A stretch of 64,000 bases of DNA from Actinomadura luteofluorescens (GCF_013409365.1 NZ_JACCBA010000001.1:2108001-2172000), one strand, 5' to 3'; positions 1 to 10,479 are shown, numbered from the stretch's first letter. A program made the numbers and translations. Notes: a model not told the origin generated them from the letters alone.

Positions 1-1187
1 ATCCAGGTCCGCGTCCACTCCGCGTAGTCGGTGCAGTCCTTCTTGCCCGACTCGCCGCCGCACGCCTTCGACGGCGCGTGCGCGAAGACGATCTTGTTGA
101 GGTAGTCGCGGTCGCCGACGTGGTAGGCGGCGCAGAACCCGGACTTGAGGCGGTCGCCCGAGCACGCCTGCGGGTTGGCGGGCGCCACCCCCGTCCACTC
201 GGCGACCTGCTGCTGGACGTCCGGCGAGGCCGTCCACTGGAGCCACTGGTACATGCAGTTGGGGTGCTGGACCCTGGCGCCGATCATCCACGCGTCCATC
301 CACCCGGTCGCGCCCTCCGAGGGGATGACGCCCTGGACGGGCCGCGACGCGCGGTTCAGCACGTCCACGTGGTAGGGCCACCCCTGGCCGAGCACCGCCC
401 GGCCCCCGGCGAACGCGCTGACGGCGTCGGCAGGAAGGTCCCAGTACTCCCCCACGTACGGACGCTGCCGGGCCAGGACCCGCCCGGCCGCGGCGAGCTG
501 CGCCGGCGTCAGCGCGTAGGGGTCGCGGATCTTGAGCTTGCGCTGCCGGCCCTTGAGGTAGAGCGCGGCCTCGGCGATCGCGAGCGGGCTGTCCCGCATG
601 ACGATCTTCCCGGCGTAGCGGCGGGCCTGGCCGGGGTCGAACAGCGCGGCCCAGCTCGCCGGCGGCGGCACGGTCCGGGCGTCGTACATCAGCAGGTTGG
701 AGCCCCACACGTACGGCAGGCCGTAGTGCTTGCCGTCGCGCTCCAGGAGCTTGCGCAGCTTCGGTTCGAGCTTCTTGTAGCCGTCCACGAGGTCGGGGTT
801 GATCGGGACGACCTGGTTCTCCTCGACCAGCCGCCCGGCGACCTCCGGTGGCGCGGCGACGCCGTCGTAGCGGCGGTTCCCGTCGCGCATGAGGTCGGCC
901 ATCTCCTCGGCCGTCTTGACGACCTTCATACCGATCTTGCAGCCGGTGCGCTCCTGGAAGGGCGTGACCCAGTCCACGCGCGGGTCGGTGCCGCCGCTCT
1001 CCACCCAGCCGGGCAGCGTGAGGAGGTTCAGCGTCCCCTCGCCGGGGCCGAGGGTGCTCACCACCTTGGCGACGCCGACGGGCTTGTCGTCCCCGCCGCT
1101 GCACGCGCCGAGCAAGGCGGCGCCGAGCGCCGCGGCCGCCGCCAGGGCCGTCGTCGTCCTGACCCGTGCCGTGGCCCTGCGCCGCAT
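1..1187 (-). CDS. ABC transporter substrate-binding lipoprotein (PotD-like), C-terminus off window
   Basis: This is the extracellular solute-binding component of an ABC importer, probably of the spermidine/putrescine or related family. The ATG at 1187 has GGGAG just upstream. Residues 1-30 form a twin-arginine-rich, alanine-rich lipoprotein signal ending in a lipobox (LLGACSG), so the protein should be lipid-anchored outside the membrane. About 395 residues are visible, including the LNLLTLPGW first strand, and the frame stays open at base 1. Several C-terminal cysteines are present. Its permease and ATPase genes would lie to the left of the window. The substrate cannot be told from sequence alone. 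Confidence 0.85.
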   Translation of the reverse strand, partial: MRRRATARVRTTTALAAAAALGAALLGACSGGDDKPVGVAKVVSTLGPGEGTLNLLTLPGWVESGGTDPRVDWVTPFQERTGCKIGMKVVKTAEEMADLMRDGNRRYDGVAAPPEVAGRLVEENQVVPINPDLVDGYKKLEPKLRKLLERDGKHYGLPYVWGSNLLMYDARTVPPPASWAALFDPGQARRYAGKIVMRDSPLAIAEAALYLKGRQRKLKIRDPYALTPAQLAAAGRVLARQRPYVGEYWDLPADAVSAFAGGRAVLGQGWPYHVDVLNRASRPVQGVIPSEGATGWMDAWMIGARVQHPNCMYQWLQWTASPDVQQQVAEWTGVAPANPQACSGDRLKSGFCAAYHVGDRDYLNKIVFAHAPSKACGGESGKKDCTDYAEWTRTW

Positions 1188-1653
1188 GTCGCTCCCGATC
1201 CGTGCCAGGGCCCTCCCCCTCACGAACGGGCCCGTCGGCGCAGCGTAGCGTCTCCGTGGCCGCCGGGCGCACGGACCCCGCTCGCGGACGGCGGCGCCGG
1301 AGGCCTCCGGCCGCCGATGCGCGGGTCGCGGCGGACGCCGGCGATGTGATCGCCGGTTTCGCGGAATTTTCCCGCCGACCCATGGCCGGTGCGGCCGGAA
1401 TTACCGAAGATCGCGACTCAACTGTCGCCCGGCGGGCTTTCCCAAGGGTGACAGTGCCATGACCATTGCCGCGCGCTTTGCTGCGAATTTCCGGCCCGGT
1501 CACGGAGAGGGAGTCCGCCGGGCCCCGGAAGGACGGTGGGTGCTGGCGTCCGCGCCATACACGGAGGTTGCTGGAGAGGATATGGCGCGGGCCTGCGTCC
1601 TGCCCGGGGCCGCGGCGGCACCGGTGGGCGTGGTGGGGGTGGGGAACAGCGGA
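1188..1653. other. Intergenic region with no supported gene
   Basis: This stretch holds the 5' flank of the leftward substrate-binding-protein gene and the 3' flank of the next leftward gene. Open frames here have random-looking composition (proline/arginine-rich) and no start signal. A short AT-richer patch near 1366-1376 inside an imperfect palindrome (GCGG...CCGC) is the only visible structure. Confidence 0.5.
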
Positions 1654-2019
1654 TCACCGTGCGGTGCCGCCCGGCCACGCGATCACCGGTACCCGGCCGG
1701 ACGGCGGCGGTGTGACGCCCTCGAGACGGAGGAGGTTCGAGGGACGCCGCACGTCCTGCCGGGTGTCATGGAACGGCCGGGGACGGCCGCCGGGGGGCGG
1801 GGGCCCGCCGGCCGCCCGCCGCGCCGGAGCGGCGCCCGAGACCACCTCGATCCGCGCGATGAGCCGCTGCGGAGTCTCGGCCTCGAGGAAGTCCCCGACG
1901 TCGCGGTCCCGGGGCGGCAGCGCCCACCAATGGCCGGTGAACAGGCCGAACCAAATGGTCCAGCCCGGGAATCGCCTTCCGAGCGCGTCCACTTCGGCGG
2001 CGTGGTCGCCTGCGGTCAT
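1654..2019 (-). CDS. Small conserved actinobacterial protein of unknown function
   Basis: The protein has 121 residues from an ATG at 2019, preceded by AGGAG at a good distance. The first 50 residues, with an LGRRFPGWTIWFG core, a tryptophan pair and a final hydrophobic LIARIEVV helix, resemble small actinobacterial proteins of about 70-80 residues that are often called hypothetical. The remaining 70 residues are proline/arginine-rich and look like read-through beyond the usual end of the family, so a lost stop or frameshift is possible. No function is assigned. Its upstream region contains a TGTGTC-N4-GACACA palindrome. Confidence 0.55.
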   Translation of the reverse strand: MTAGDHAAEVDALGRRFPGWTIWFGLFTGHWWALPPRDRDVGDFLEAETPQRLIARIEVVSGAAPARRAAGGPPPPGGRPRPFHDTRQDVRRPSNLLRLEGVTPPPSGRVPVIAWPGGTAR

Positions 2020-2129
2020 AGCGCGGCTCCTGCACATCCGGCTCCACCGGCCCGCGGCCCGGGGACCACGGGTTTCTGACTGCCGACCCTGACTTTTGAA
2101 TTCGCATCAATTAAGGGAGACAGTCAGAT

Positions 2130-2145
2130 TGTGTCGCCGGACACA
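2130..2145. promoter_or_regulatory. Perfect palindrome TGTGTC-N4-GACACA
   Basis: The arms are six bases each around a GCCG centre, in an AT-richer stretch (2095-2215) about 110 bp upstream of the small gene starting at 2019 and about 100 bp beyond the mmsA stop. The size suits a dimeric repressor or activator site. No cognate regulator can be named. Confidence 0.35.
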
Positions 2146-2241
2146 GAGCCAGTCAATGGGGTGGAGCCATTATTCGCCCGGCCGTGCCGGACGAAAATTG
2201 ACAACGGAAAAACGCGCTCGGTAGGTAATTCCCGCGGCTCC

Positions 2242-3737
<1,496 letters not shown>

Positions 3738-3741
<4 letters not shown>

Positions 3742-5081
3742 GCTTCCTCCCGGCGAGCAGTCGGCCCGCGCCCTCCGGCGACGGCGGTCTCGTTCACGGC
3801 CTCCAGCGAGGCGATCAGGACGCCGAGGCCCTCCGCGGCCTCGTCGTCGCTGAGGGTCAGCGGCGGCGCCATGCGCACCACGTTGCCGTACAGGCCGCCC
3901 TTGCCGACCAGCAGCCCCCGCTCGCGCGCCGCCTCCATCAGCGCGGCGGCGAGCGGCGGGCTCGGCTCGCCGGTCCGCGGGTCGGCCAGCTCGACCGCGA
4001 ACATCAGCCCCTTGCCCCGCACGTCCGCGACGATCGGGAACCGGCCCGCCGCCGCCGACAGCCCCCCGATGATCGTCCGGCCCTGCCTGGCCGCGTTGGC
4101 CTGCAGGTCGTGGTCGAGGACGTAGTCGAGCGTGGCGTTGGCGGCCGCCATCGACACCGGGTTGCCGCCGAACGTGGAGATGCCGGCCGCGTGGAGGCCG
4201 TCCATGAGATCGCCGCGCGCGACGACGCCGCCGACCGCGAAGCCGTTGCCGAGGCCCTTGGCGAAGGTGATCACGTCCGGGGTGACGCCGTGGGCGTCGA
4301 TCCCCCAGAACCCCTGGCCCGTCCGCCCCCAGCCGGTCTGCACCTCGTCGGAGACGAACAGGATCCCGAACTCGTCGAGGACCCGCTTGTAGGCGGCGAA
4401 CAGGCCGTCGGGCGGCATCGTGAAGCCGCCGACGCCCTGGATCGGCTCGGCGATGAGCGCGGCGACGTCGCCGCCGGTCGCGGTGGCGAGCACGTGCCGC
4501 AGGTCCTGCGCGCACACGTCGATGTACCGCTCGTCCGACATCCCGGCGAACTGCGGGAGCCGGCGGTCGGCGCCGTGCAGGAAGTGGACGTCCAGCGGGG
4601 AGTACGACAGGTTCGTCCAGCCGCGGTTCCCGGTGACGCCCGTCGCGGCGAACGAACGGCCGTGGTAGCTCTGCCGCATCGCGAGGACCTGGTCGCTGCG
4701 CCGCGCGTACGCGGCCAGCAGCAGCGCCGTCTCGTTGGCCTCCGTCCCGGAGTTGGTGAAGAACACCTTCGCGTCGGGGATGCCCGACAGCCGCGCGATC
4801 TTCTCGGCCAGCTCCACCTGCCCGCGCAGCAGGTACGCGGTGGAGGTGTGGACGACGCCGGTGGCGAGCTGCCGTTCCACCGCGTCGCGGACCTCGGGCA
4901 CGCCGTACCCGAGCATGTTCGTCAGGATGCCGATGAAGAAGTCGAGGTAGGAGTTGCCCTCGGCGTCGGTCACGCGGCTGCCCTCGCCGCCGACGATCTC
5001 GATGGGGTCCCGGTAGTTGAGCGCCATCCAGGACGGCATGACCGCCCGGTGGCGGCGGAGCAGGTTCGCGTGTTCCGGCAT
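3738..5081 (-). CDS. Class III PLP-dependent aminotransferase
   Basis: This is a fold-type I omega-aminotransferase of about 447 residues. The PLP lysine lies in TFAKGLGNG, preceded by the cofactor Asp segment VSDEVQTGWGRTG, and the family signature FFTNSGTEANETALLLA is intact. A longer GTG start at 5117 exists without a ribosome site. The ATG at 5081 was preferred because residues from MPEHANLL onward match the usual N-terminus, although GGAG lies only 1 nt upstream. Coupling to mmsA suggests beta-alanine, beta-aminoisobutyrate or GABA as amino donor; the exact substrate is inferred. It is divergent from the PucR-type regulator. Confidence 0.9.
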
Positions 5082-5120
5082 GCTCCAAGTCTCGTTTCCG
5101 CGGGCGGCCCCGGCCACCCG

Positions 5121-5208
5121 CAGAGTGTCAGCACCGGGCGCCTCCGGTTAACGGTCTGCTGGCGGCTGACAACCTGTAACGACCGGATCATCACCGCTGA
5201 CACCCTGT
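5121..5208. promoter_or_regulatory. Divergent promoter region with three copies of a GCTGACA-type operator
   Basis: Two direct copies, GCTGACAACCTGT (5165-5177) and GCTGACACCCTGT (5196-5208), lie 31 bp apart on the plus strand. A third, GCTGACACTCTG, lies on the minus strand at 5121-5132. They sit between the aminotransferase start and the pucR-type start, so they are the best candidates for the binding sites of the adjacent regulator. A TATCAT hexamer (5214-5219) just before the GTG at 5225 could be the -10 box of a near-leaderless transcript. Confidence 0.5.
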
Positions 5209-5224
5209 CCGGTTATCATCGCCG

Positions 5225-6850
5225 GTGATGCTGCCCACTGTCGACGACGTCCTCCAGCTCGACGCGGTACGCCGCGGCCAGCCGCACGTCGTCGCGGGCG
5301 CGGACCGGACCGGCAACCGGGTCCGCTGGGTGCACGTCGCCGAGGTCACCGACATCGCGCACCTGCTGCACGGCGGCGAGCTCGTCCTCACCACCGGCAT
5401 CGCGCTGCCCGACGAGCCCGAGCGGCTGCGCGCCTACATCGCCGACCTCGCCGAGGTCGGCGTCAGCGGCCTGATGATCGAGCTCGGCCGCCGCTACGCC
5501 ACCGTGCTGCCGCCCGCGCTGATCGCCGCGGCAGAGGAGTTCGGCCTGCCGGTGATCGTGCTGGCGCACGAGCCCGCGTTCGTCGACATCACCGAGTCGG
5601 TGCACGCCCGGATCGTGCAGGAGCAGTTCGCCGAGCTGCGCGCCTCCGAGCAGCTGCACGAGATCTTCACGCGGCTCTCGGTCGAGGGCGCCTCCACCGA
5701 CGAGGTCGTCCGGCAGGTGGCGGCGCTCGGCGGGCACCCGGTGGTGCTGGAGAACCTCGCCCACCAGGTCCTCGCCGCGGACGCCGGCGGCGCCGACCCC
5801 GCCGAGCTGCTGTCGGCGTGGGAGACCCGCTCGCGGGCCGTCCGGCCCGGCCGCCGCACCGGCTACGACGAGGCGTCCGGCTGGCTGGTCACGATGGTCG
5901 GCGCGCGCGGGGAGGACTGGGGCCGGCTCATCGTCGACCTCGGCTCGCCGCCGTCCCCGCGCGAGACCGTGCTGATCGAGCGGGCCGCCACCACCCTCGC
6001 GCTCGGCCGGCTCCTCGACCGGCACGCCGAGAGCGTCGAGCGGCAGGCGCACGGCACGATCATCGCCCGGATCCTCGCGCACGCCTACTCCGACCCGCAG
6101 GAGGCGGCGGCCCGCGCCCGCGCCCTCGGCGTCCCGCTGTCCGGCCGCCGGCTGCTCGGCGCCGTGCTCCGGCACCGCGGCCCCGCCCTGTCCCGGTCCG
6201 CCCCGCCCGTCGGCGAGCTGTCGCAGCTCGCCGAGACGGCCGCGGCCGCCTGCAAGGACGCGCGCCTCGCCGCGCTCGTCGGCGTCCTGGACGAGGGCGG
6301 CCCGCACGCCCGCGTCGGCGTCCTGGCGTCCCTGCCCGCCCGCGCCGACGTGGAGACCGCGCTCACCGAGGTCGCCACCCGGATCCGCAAGCAGTCCGGC
6401 GACACCGTGATGGCGGCCGGGTCGGTGGTGGAGACGATCAGCGACGTCCGCCGCTCCTTCCTGGAGGCCGAGCAGGTCGCCGACGTCGCGGCGCGCGGCT
6501 CCGGGGCCCGCCTCTACTACCGGCTGCCCGACCTGCGCCTGCGCGGGCTCCTGCACCTCCTCCGCGACGACGCCCGCGTGCAGACCTTCGTCGAACGCGA
6601 GCTCGGCCCCCTGCTGGAGTACGACGCGCAGCGCGGCAGCGACCTCACCCGCATCCTGGAGCTGTACCTCGAATCCGGCCGGAACAAGGCCGTCGCCGCC
6701 CAGCACGCGCACCTGTCACGCCCCGCCTTCTACGAGCGGCTCCGCCGCATCGAACGGGTCCTGGACGCCGACCTCGACGACGTGGAGTCGTGCGTGTCCT
6801 TCCACGTGGCGCTGCTGGCCCTGTCGTCCGTCCGCTGGGAACGTTCCTGA
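5225..6850 (+). CDS. PucR-family transcriptional regulator
   Basis: The protein has 541 residues (540 if the adjacent ATG at 5228 is used). It has the classic layout: an N-terminal PucR sensor domain (about residues 5-125), a central GGDEF-like/CdaR domain, and a C-terminal PucR-type helix-turn-helix (about 480-535, RNKAVAAQHAHLSRPAFYER). The family usually activates catabolic genes for purines, amines or amino acids. Divergence from the aminotransferase-mmsA pair and the GCTGACA repeats between them suggest it controls that pair. No Shine-Dalgarno sequence is evident, and a TATCAT box lies 6 nt before the start. Confidence 0.9.
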   Translation: MMLPTVDDVLQLDAVRRGQPHVVAGADRTGNRVRWVHVAEVTDIAHLLHGGELVLTTGIALPDEPERLRAYIADLAEVGVSGLMIELGRRYATVLPPALIAAAEEFGLPVIVLAHEPAFVDITESVHARIVQEQFAELRASEQLHEIFTRLSVEGASTDEVVRQVAALGGHPVVLENLAHQVLAADAGGADPAELLSAWETRSRAVRPGRRTGYDEASGWLVTMVGARGEDWGRLIVDLGSPPSPRETVLIERAATTLALGRLLDRHAESVERQAHGTIIARILAHAYSDPQEAAARARALGVPLSGRRLLGAVLRHRGPALSRSAPPVGELSQLAETAAAACKDARLAALVGVLDEGGPHARVGVLASLPARADVETALTEVATRIRKQSGDTVMAAGSVVETISDVRRSFLEAEQVADVAARGSGARLYYRLPDLRLRGLLHLLRDDARVQTFVERELGPLLEYDAQRGSDLTRILELYLESGRNKAVAAQHAHLSRPAFYERLRRIERVLDADLDDVESCVSFHVALLALSSVRWERS

Positions 6851-6897
6851 CCTGACCGGTGACCGGTGAAGGCCGTTCGCGGCGGAGCCCGCGCGCA

Positions 6898-6903
6898 TAC
6901 GCT
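6898..6903 (+). promoter_or_regulatory. Possible -10 box for a leaderless hydrolase transcript
   Basis: TACGCT fits the TANNNT consensus and ends 6 nt before the ATG at 6910, as expected for leaderless genes common in actinobacteria. A paired ACCGGT-G-ACCGGT element (6855-6867) lies just upstream of it. No good -35 box was found. Confidence 0.35.
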
Positions 6904-6909
6904 TTACCC

Positions 6910-7704
6910 ATGGCGGACGCGGTACTGCATGTTCATCGGTACGGGGACCCGGGCGGAGCGCCGGTGGTCATGCTCCACGGGGTCTGCGGGCACGGGGCCC
7001 GCTGGCGCCGGACCGCCGAACGGTACCTGGCGGACCGCTCCGTCCTCGCGCCGGATCTGCGCGGGCACGGGCGCTCGACGCACGAGCCGCCGTGGACCGT
7101 CGAACGGCACGTGGCCGACGTCCTGGCGATGATGGACGCCGAGGGCGTCGAGCGGGCCGACCTCGTCGGGCACTCCTATGGCGGGATGATCGCGCTGCAT
7201 CTGGCGCGGACCGCGCCGAGGCGGGTCCGGCGGCTCCTCCTGCTCGACCCGGCCATCGGCCTCGACCCGGCGACGGCGGCACGGGAGGCGCGCGGCCACC
7301 TGGCGCCGGTGTCGTTCGGCGACGTCGCCGAGGCGCGCGCCGACCGGGCGGCGCACTGGCCGGCGGCTCCGCCGGACGCCGTGGACGAGGAGGTCGCCGA
7401 GCACCTGGAGCACGGCCCGGACGGGCGGCTGCGGTGGCGGTTCGAGCCCGCCGCCGCGGTGACCGCGTACTCGGAGATGGCGCGCCCGCACCTGGCGCCG
7501 CCCGCGGACCTGCCCACCCACCTGGTCATCGCCACGGAGGCCGACTTCGTCCGCCCCGAGTTCGTGGTGGAACTGCGCGCCGCGCTCGGGCCCGGCCTCG
7601 TGATCAGCGAGGTCGACGCCGGGCACATGCTCTACGTCGACCGGCTGGAGGAGACCGGGACGCTGCTCTCCGCGTGGCTCAGCGCAGGCGGCGCCGGCCG
7701 GTGA
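6910..7704 (+). CDS. Alpha/beta hydrolase
   Basis: The protein has 264 residues with the alpha/beta-hydrolase fold: an oxyanion-hole segment (VVMLHGVCGHG, about residues 17-27), nucleophile elbow GHSYGG, an acid residue in the TEADFVRPEF segment and the catalytic histidine in DAGHMLYV near the C-terminus. It is probably a cytosolic esterase, lactonase or epoxide-hydrolase-like enzyme; the substrate is unknown. The ATG at 6910 was chosen over upstream in-frame codons because it begins the conserved first strand. Its last 26 bp overlap the end of the convergent reductase-like gene. Confidence 0.88.
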   Translation: MADAVLHVHRYGDPGGAPVVMLHGVCGHGARWRRTAERYLADRSVLAPDLRGHGRSTHEPPWTVERHVADVLAMMDAEGVERADLVGHSYGGMIALHLARTAPRRVRRLLLLDPAIGLDPATAAREARGHLAPVSFGDVAEARADRAAHWPAAPPDAVDEEVAEHLEHGPDGRLRWRFEPAAAVTAYSEMARPHLAPPADLPTHLVIATEADFVRPEFVVELRAALGPGLVISEVDAGHMLYVDRLEETGTLLSAWLSAGGAGR

Positions 7705-8695
7705 ACGGCGGCAGGGTCAGCGGGGTGTGCAGGCCCGGCGGCGCCTCGGCGACGGCGGGGACGGCGCTGACCATGCGCAGCGCGGTCGCCGCGGCCGGGT
7801 CGGCCGCGGCGGGACCCGCGAGGTCCATCCGCCAGGGCGGCTCGCCGTCGATCTCGACGCGGTGGCCGCCGGTCCCGCCCGGCGGCGGCGCGGGCCAGTG
7901 GGGGGCGATGTCGGCGCGCAGCCGGGCGACGTGCTCGACGGTGATCACGGGACGGCCGCGCAGCACTCCCGACACCTGGAACCTCAGGCCGGCGAGGGTC
8001 CCCTTGGCGACGCTCCCGATGTCCTCGGGCGCCGGGCACAGTTCGTAGGTCTCGGACACCTCGTCCAGCGGCACGGCCAGGTGCTCGGCGAGCAGGCGCA
8101 CGACCGGTCCCCACGCGCGCACCGGCCCGCCCGGCCGGACGATCCGCGGGCGGTGCCCGAGCGGGCCGCCGAAGCCGAGCCGGGCGGCGGCCTCGGGGTC
8201 GTCCCGGCAGGTGAACCGGGTGACCTTGACGCCGTGCACGCGCAGGCAGCCGCCGCTCAGCAGCAGCGGGAGCACGTCGTTCGCCGGGCTGGGCCCGAGG
8301 GTGAGGCAGGCGGCGCCGCCGGTCGCGCACGCGGACCGGAGCCGGCGGACGAGGGCCCGGTCGGCGGAGGGCGGGTGGACCAGCGCGGGCAGGACGTCCG
8401 ACACCACGCCGGTGCCCGATTCCAGGATGCGGCAGATCTCCCCTGCCACGTCCCGGGAGCGGGAGGCGGTGTGGCAGACGACGTGGGGCCGCCGTGCCAG
8501 GAGCGGTGCCGGGTCCTCGGTGGCGCGGATCCGGGTCGGGCGGCCGCTTCCGGCCAGTTCGGCGGCGTCGACGCCGGCGTGCCGGGGGTCGACGGTGACC
8601 ACCCCCGCGAGTTCGAGGTCGGGGTGTCCGAGCAGAGCCGCGAGCGACGACCTGCCGGCGGGTCCGGTTCCCCACTGGCCGACGAGATAGGACAT
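7679..8695 (-). CDS. NAD(P)-dependent 2,4-diaminopentanoate-dehydrogenase/DapB-like oxidoreductase
   Basis: The protein has 338 residues. It starts with a Rossmann GQWGTGPAGR motif and continues with a DapB-N-terminal-like domain, then a C-terminal domain resembling the diaminopentanoate dehydrogenase family (segments GVKVTRFTCRDDP and PHWPAPPPGG). Actinobacteria carry many such proteins annotated as dihydrodipicolinate reductase, but lysine biosynthesis is unlikely here because there are no dap neighbours. The ATG at 8695 has AGGTGG upstream. A TetR-type palindrome sits 12-31 bp upstream of the start. It is convergent with, and overlaps, the hydrolase gene. Confidence 0.7.
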   Translation of the reverse strand: MSYLVGQWGTGPAGRSSLAALLGHPDLELAGVVTVDPRHAGVDAAELAGSGRPTRIRATEDPAPLLARRPHVVCHTASRSRDVAGEICRILESGTGVVSDVLPALVHPPSADRALVRRLRSACATGGAACLTLGPSPANDVLPLLLSGGCLRVHGVKVTRFTCRDDPEAAARLGFGGPLGHRPRIVRPGGPVRAWGPVVRLLAEHLAVPLDEVSETYELCPAPEDIGSVAKGTLAGLRFQVSGVLRGRPVITVEHVARLRADIAPHWPAPPPGGTGGHRVEIDGEPPWRMDLAGPAAADPAAATALRMVSAVPAVAEAPPGLHTPLTLPPFTGRRRLR

Positions 8696-8706
8696 ACCAC
8701 CACCTT

Positions 8707-8726
8707 TTGACCAAGCGCTCGGTCAA
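8707..8726. promoter_or_regulatory. TetR-type operator TTGACC-N8-GGTCAA
   Basis: The palindrome is 20 bp, has a central AGCGCT and only one mismatched pair. It lies just upstream of the reductase-like start at 8695. The AAGCGCT core resembles operators of TetR repressors that control lipid and steroid catabolism in actinobacteria. No TetR gene is visible in the window. Confidence 0.6.
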
Positions 8727-8811
8727 CGCGGGCGCATTCTAGGCATGCCCGCGCGGCCAGAACGATCCCCTCGCGGGACGTACATCCGTGCTGGCCGGGA
8801 AGGATTGTCTG

Positions 8812-9942
8812 GTGACACTTCGCGCGGGTGCGCGCACGTTCGGCGTGGAGGAGGAGCTGCTCCTGGTCGACCCGGAGTCGGGTGCGCCCCAGGCCCTGTC
8901 CGGCTCCGTGATCCACTACGCCCGGCGCCACGACGAGCTGTTCCTGACCGGCGGGCGGCGCTCCAACGCGCTGGAGACCGAACTCCAGCGGGAGCAGCTG
9001 GAGACGGCCACCCCGGTCTGCGGCTCGCTGGGCGAGCTGTCCGACCACGTCCGGTCGGCGCGGGTGGCGGCGGGCCAGTCGGCGGCCGGGGTCGGCGCCG
9101 CCGTCGCCGCGCTGGCGACCTCGCCGGTCAGCGTCCGCCCGTCGCTCACTCCGTCGCACCGCTACCTGCGGATGTCCGACGCCTTCGGGCCCACCGCCGA
9201 CGAGCAGCTCACCTGCGGATGCCACGTGCACGTCGGCATCGAGTCCCCGGAGGAGGGCGTCGCCGTCCTCGACCGGATCCGGCCGTGGCTGCCCCCGCTG
9301 CTCGCGCTCAGTGCGAACTCCCCTTTCTGGCAGGGCACCGACACGGGCTCCGACAGCTGGCGGCACCAGGTCTGGGGCCGCTGGCCCTCCAGCGGCCCGA
9401 CCGAGCTGTTCGGCTCGGCGAGGGCCTACCGGACGACGGTGGAGGCGCTGCTCGCGACCGGCGTCCTGGTGGACGAGGGCATGATCTACTTCGACGCCCG
9501 GCTGTCACGGCACTACCCGACCGTCGAGATCCGCGTCGCGGACGTGTGCCTGGACGCCGACGACGCCGTGCTGCTGGGCGCGCTCGTGCGGGCGCTGGTC
9601 GACACCGCCGCGGACGCGTGGCGGCGGAGCGAGCCGCCCGACCCGGTGCGCGCGGACCTGGTGCGCCTGGCCATGTGGCGGGCCGGGCGCTCGGGCCTGC
9701 GCGGCGACCTCGTCCACCCGCGCACCCATACCGCCGCCCCCGCCGGCGAGGTCGTCACCACGCTGGTCGAGCACCTGGCGCCCGCGCTCGACCGCGCCGG
9801 CGACCTGGACACCGTGATCAAGCTCCTCGGCGGCGTGCTGGAACGCGGGAACGGAGCCCGGTTCCAGCGCGCCGCCTACGCCCGGGCCGGAGACCTGAGG
9901 ACCGTGGTCACCGCCGCCGTCCGCCGCACGATGGCGGTCTGA
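8812..9942 (+). CDS. Carboxylate-amine ligase, GCS2/YbdK family
   Basis: The protein has 376 residues. It belongs to the glutamate-cysteine-ligase family 2 (YbdK type), ATP-dependent enzymes that join an amine or cysteine to a carboxylate such as glutamate. The N-terminal GVEEELLLVD motif and the central CGCHVHVGI motif are family hallmarks for ATP/metal and substrate binding. The GTG at 8812 has GGGAAGGA 7 nt upstream and was preferred to an upstream ATG. Bacterial YbdK has only weak gamma-glutamylcysteine synthetase activity, so the physiological product is uncertain. A strong hairpin follows the stop codon. Confidence 0.88.
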   Translation: MTLRAGARTFGVEEELLLVDPESGAPQALSGSVIHYARRHDELFLTGGRRSNALETELQREQLETATPVCGSLGELSDHVRSARVAAGQSAAGVGAAVAALATSPVSVRPSLTPSHRYLRMSDAFGPTADEQLTCGCHVHVGIESPEEGVAVLDRIRPWLPPLLALSANSPFWQGTDTGSDSWRHQVWGRWPSSGPTELFGSARAYRTTVEALLATGVLVDEGMIYFDARLSRHYPTVEIRVADVCLDADDAVLLGALVRALVDTAADAWRRSEPPDPVRADLVRLAMWRAGRSGLRGDLVHPRTHTAAPAGEVVTTLVEHLAPALDRAGDLDTVIKLLGGVLERGNGARFQRAAYARAGDLRTVVTAAVRRTMAV

Positions 9943-9968
9943 CCGGGGCCGCGTCGCCGCGGCCCCGG
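9943..9968. terminator. Bidirectional terminator hairpin
   Basis: A perfect 11-bp GC-rich stem (9943-9953 with 9958-9968) has a TCGC loop and begins immediately after the YbdK-type stop codon. It lies between convergent genes, so it can serve both. There is no T-tract, which is usual in actinobacteria. Confidence 0.8.
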
Positions 9969-9977
9969 CGGGGGCGG

Positions 9978-10478
9978 TCAGTCAGTGCTGCGCCGCTGGA
10001 AGGGGAGGTAGCGGTCGGCTCGCCGGTGCCGGGCGAGCAGGCCGGTGGACTCGACGGCGAGGATGCGGTCGAAGCGGAAGGCGCGCACGCCGCGGCGCAT
10101 GCGGCACCAGCCGACGAGGTACCAGTGGTCGCGGTGCACGAGGCAGGTCACCGGCTCGACCTCGCGGATCGTGACGTTGGCACCGGCGTCGCCGTAGCAG
10201 AGCCGGACGACGCGGTGCTCGGTGATGGCGGCGGCGACCACGCGGGCGCGGTCGGAGGTGGAGACGTCCAGGGGCGTGGTGAGGGTGGCGAGCGTGGTGG
10301 TGACCACGTCGTCGTGCGGGGTGGCGTCGAGGAGGGTGTGCAGGGCGCGGCGCGCGGTGGTGGCCTGCGGGCCGGTGCCGAGGTGCGCGAGCGAGAGCGC
10401 GAGGGCGGCGATCTCCGCCGCCGTGAGCGAGGCCGGCGCGGTGGGCGCGGTCTGGGGGTGCGTCGCAACGTTCGCCAT
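9978..10478 (-). CDS. WYL-domain protein without the usual HTH
   Basis: The protein has 166 residues from an ATG at 10478. The linker helix (LTAAEIAALALSLAHL, about 20-35) and the WYL domain (about 80-160, with RLCYGDAG, WYLVGWCR and RAFRFDRI) match YafY-type regulators, but the roughly 60-residue N-terminal helix-turn-helix that normally precedes them is missing. No HTH remnant is visible upstream in frame. It may act as a ligand-binding partner of another regulator. A TATGAT -10 box and a TTCGA palindrome sit directly at the start, suggesting leaderless, self-regulated expression. Confidence 0.8.
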   Translation of the reverse strand: MANVATHPQTAPTAPASLTAAEIAALALSLAHLGTGPQATTARRALHTLLDATPHDDVVTTTLATLTTPLDVSTSDRARVVAAAITEHRVVRLCYGDAGANVTIREVEPVTCLVHRDHWYLVGWCRMRRGVRAFRFDRILAVESTGLLARHRRADRYLPFQRRSTD

Positions 10479-10479
10479 G

